From an uncultured Clostridia bacterium (lineage in GTDB: Bacteria > Bacillota > Clostridia > TANB77 > CAG-508), in contig CANQHI010000011.1 in assembly GCA_947623725.1 (NCBI GenBank), positions 1-33,279 of the forward strand: a DNA stretch of 33,279 nucleotides, read 5' to 3'. This document shows positions 32,415 to 33,279 of this stretch, in pieces. Position 1 is the first letter of the stretch; every line of letters starts with the position of its first letter. The notes under the pieces were generated by a model. It had not been told where the DNA came from. It made no database searches and was given only the letters and a program-made list of their open reading frames with translations. A program made the translations under genes and the position numbers.

Positions 32415-32682
32415 CCGAGTTTGCCACTTTATGCTCCTGATAACATAGATCAATCTTAGTATTCAAGCGAGTTTGATAGATTTTTTCTTCTTGATTTTTT
32501 TGTAGTCATATAATTTCTTTTTATACCTCTTATGTATCAACGGTTTTAGCTCTTTTTTTAATCAAAAAAATCATATAGGTATATATGTGTAGGTATATAA
32601 ATCAAAGCGCATAAATACTGGCTTTCAGCAATTTTAATTACCATTTTCTTGTAAAAAACGAGGATCTAAGTGGCAAACTCGG
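32415..32682. mobile_element. Candidate miniature or degenerate mobile element bounded by 15-bp inverted repeats
   Basis: CCGAGTTTGCCACTT (32415-32429) and AAGTGGCAAACTCGG (32668-32682) are exact reverse complements. A partial extra copy of the end motif, GCGAGTTTG, lies at about 32466-32474. The 238 bases between hold no convincing gene. On the minus strand a 17-codon frame starting MTTKKSRRKN, with a weak AGAGG upstream, is all that is visible. The whole 32186-32851 stretch is otherwise non-coding. Multiple short terminal repeats containing GTTTGCCAC are reminiscent of IS21-type ends, but this assignment is from memory and weak. It lies upstream of the surface-protein promoter. Confidence 0.45.
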
Positions 32683-32744
32683 AATATAGCATAACTACAG
32701 TACTAAATCAAGATATTAAAAATAAAAAAGTGATATAAATTTAT

Positions 32745-32808
32745 AAAAAATAAAAGAATAAATCTTATAAAAAGCTTTATATGAGCTAATTATAAGGTTT
32801 ATTCTTTT
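32745..32808 (-). terminator. Terminator of the HEPN/MNT pair
   Basis: AAAAGAATAAATCTTATAA (32752-32770) pairs with the stretch 32790-32808 over 18 of 19 positions. The 19-base loop contains AAAGCTTT. The minus strand continues with A and six T. It lies about 45 bases after the nucleotidyltransferase stop codon. Confidence 0.8.
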
Positions 32809-32851
32809 TTTATTAAGTTTTTTCATTAACAATATAGTTTTATATTTTGTC

Positions 32852-33172
32852 TTATGCAACTTTTATTCCTGTATTAATAACTTCTTGTATAAAAGGTGTT
32901 GCAATTTTATCATAATCTTCTTTACTTATTGGATGTGGTTCTATTCTTGTATCTATTTTCCATGTATATCCAATTAAATCAGCCATATCATCAAATATAT
33001 CTTTAAAATCACTAGAAATTATAGCTATATCTATATCGCTATCTTCATTTTGCGTTCCTTTTGCATATGAGCCAAATAATATTATAGCTTCAATCTTATA
33101 ATATTTGCTTATTTTCTTAATATATTTATTTATTGATTCCATTATTTCTCTATCAATATTTCTTTTAACCAT
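32852..33172 (-). CDS. MNT-type nucleotidyltransferase domain protein (putative antitoxin)
   Basis: 106 residues from ATG 33172, nine bases after AAAGG. The minimal nucleotidyltransferase motif is complete: ILFGSYAKGTQNEDSDIDIA gives the GS and DxD residues, and a third Asp (D94-like position, in KIDTRIEP) follows. These proteins are the MntA partner of HEPN ribonuclease-like toxins. MntA of the best-studied pair AMPylates HepT. The gene overlaps the 3' end of the HEPN gene by 31 bases in another frame, which implies translational coupling. A stand-alone role in another pathway is possible but the pairing makes a toxin-antitoxin or defence role more likely. Confidence 0.87.
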   Translation of the reverse strand: MVKRNIDREIMESINKYIKKISKYYKIEAIILFGSYAKGTQNEDSDIDIAIISSDFKDIFDDMADLIGYTWKIDTRIEPHPISKEDYDKIATPFIQEVINTGIKVA

Positions 33173-33279
33173 TTTCGTACCGCCTTTATATTTCTTATTT
33201 GTTCAGAAGTATATTCGCTTGTGCATTTTTTATTAAAACTATTCTTGTAATCATCATATCTAGCTCCAATATTAAATGT
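33142..33279 (-). CDS. HEPN domain protein, C-terminal part (putative toxin)
   Basis: The last 45 codons of a gene entering from the right edge, ending at TAA 33144-33142. The fragment contains FNIGARYDDYKNSFNKKCTS followed by EYTSEQIRNIKAVRKWLKE. This matches the conserved C-terminal pattern (FNI.ARYDDYK...EYT...WLK) of HEPN proteins that are encoded with MNT nucleotidyltransferases. The catalytic RxxxxxH motif would normally need the missing upstream part or a related position, so activity cannot be judged. It overlaps the next gene by 31 bases. Confidence 0.75.
   Translation of the reverse strand, partial: TFNIGARYDDYKNSFNKKCTSEYTSEQIRNIKAVRKWLKEILIEK

Overview
The window reads as a chromosomal piece of a low-GC, AT-rich Gram-positive anaerobe of the class Clostridia. 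The evidence is a spoVT gene (so a spore-former lineage), the Firmicutes-type ylxM-ffh-rpsP-khpA-rimM-trmD-rplS order, a MurT-type Mur ligase, RecD2, a bifunctional RelA/SpoT, and several N-termini of the G-ITLIALV type that are common in uncultured gut Clostridia. Placement below class level is inference.

Layout. 1-3361: a glycogen/alpha-glucan locus, with a partial GT4 synthase-like glycosyltransferase on the minus strand, divergent from a DUF4912 protein carrying a long lysine-rich tail and a GH57 (DUF1957) branching-enzyme-like protein. 3531-7945: the minus-strand translation/secretion operon, starting at ylxM from a promoter that contains a perfect 24-bp palindrome and ending at rplS, which has an acidic C-terminal extension. 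8108-11125: a surface-protein island with two proteins that have prepilin-like N-termini and a small charged protein of unknown function between them. A perfect 30-bp inverted repeat sits just upstream of the larger surface protein. 11459-12007: spoVT. 12133-14054: a small membrane protein and a CapA-family phosphoesterase-like protein, divergent from two near-consensus promoters.

14055-14379 has no gene. It holds A-rich degenerate repeats and a GC-rich, multi-stem element closed by a 21-bp AT helix. 14380-19440 (minus) holds a KAP-type P-loop NTPase, comF and recD2. 19579-27665 (minus) runs recJ-relA-hisS-murT as a tight operon, followed by a 476-residue acidic single-pass membrane protein of unknown function with its own promoter. 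The usual murT partner gatD is not next to murT. 27989-32185 is a 1398-residue wall-anchored surface protein with a signal peptide, Cna-B-like domains, two MucBP-like domains and a TPKTG sorting signal. It is followed by a 101-bp imperfect palindrome. 32415-32682 is bounded by a 15-bp inverted repeat and looks like a miniature or decayed mobile element. The window ends in an overlapping HEPN/MNT toxin-antitoxin-like pair, with the HEPN gene cut by the edge.

Several start codons were moved from the longest possible reading frame on the basis of ribosome-binding sites (DUF4912, rplS, the 108-residue protein, the 635-residue surface protein, capA, recD2). rimM, comF and murT appear to start with TTG. 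Minus-strand intergenic regions contain many clear intrinsic terminators. Two promoters (ylxM and recD2) overlap or lie inside the preceding gene's terminator. No tRNA, rRNA, CRISPR array or complete insertion sequence was seen.
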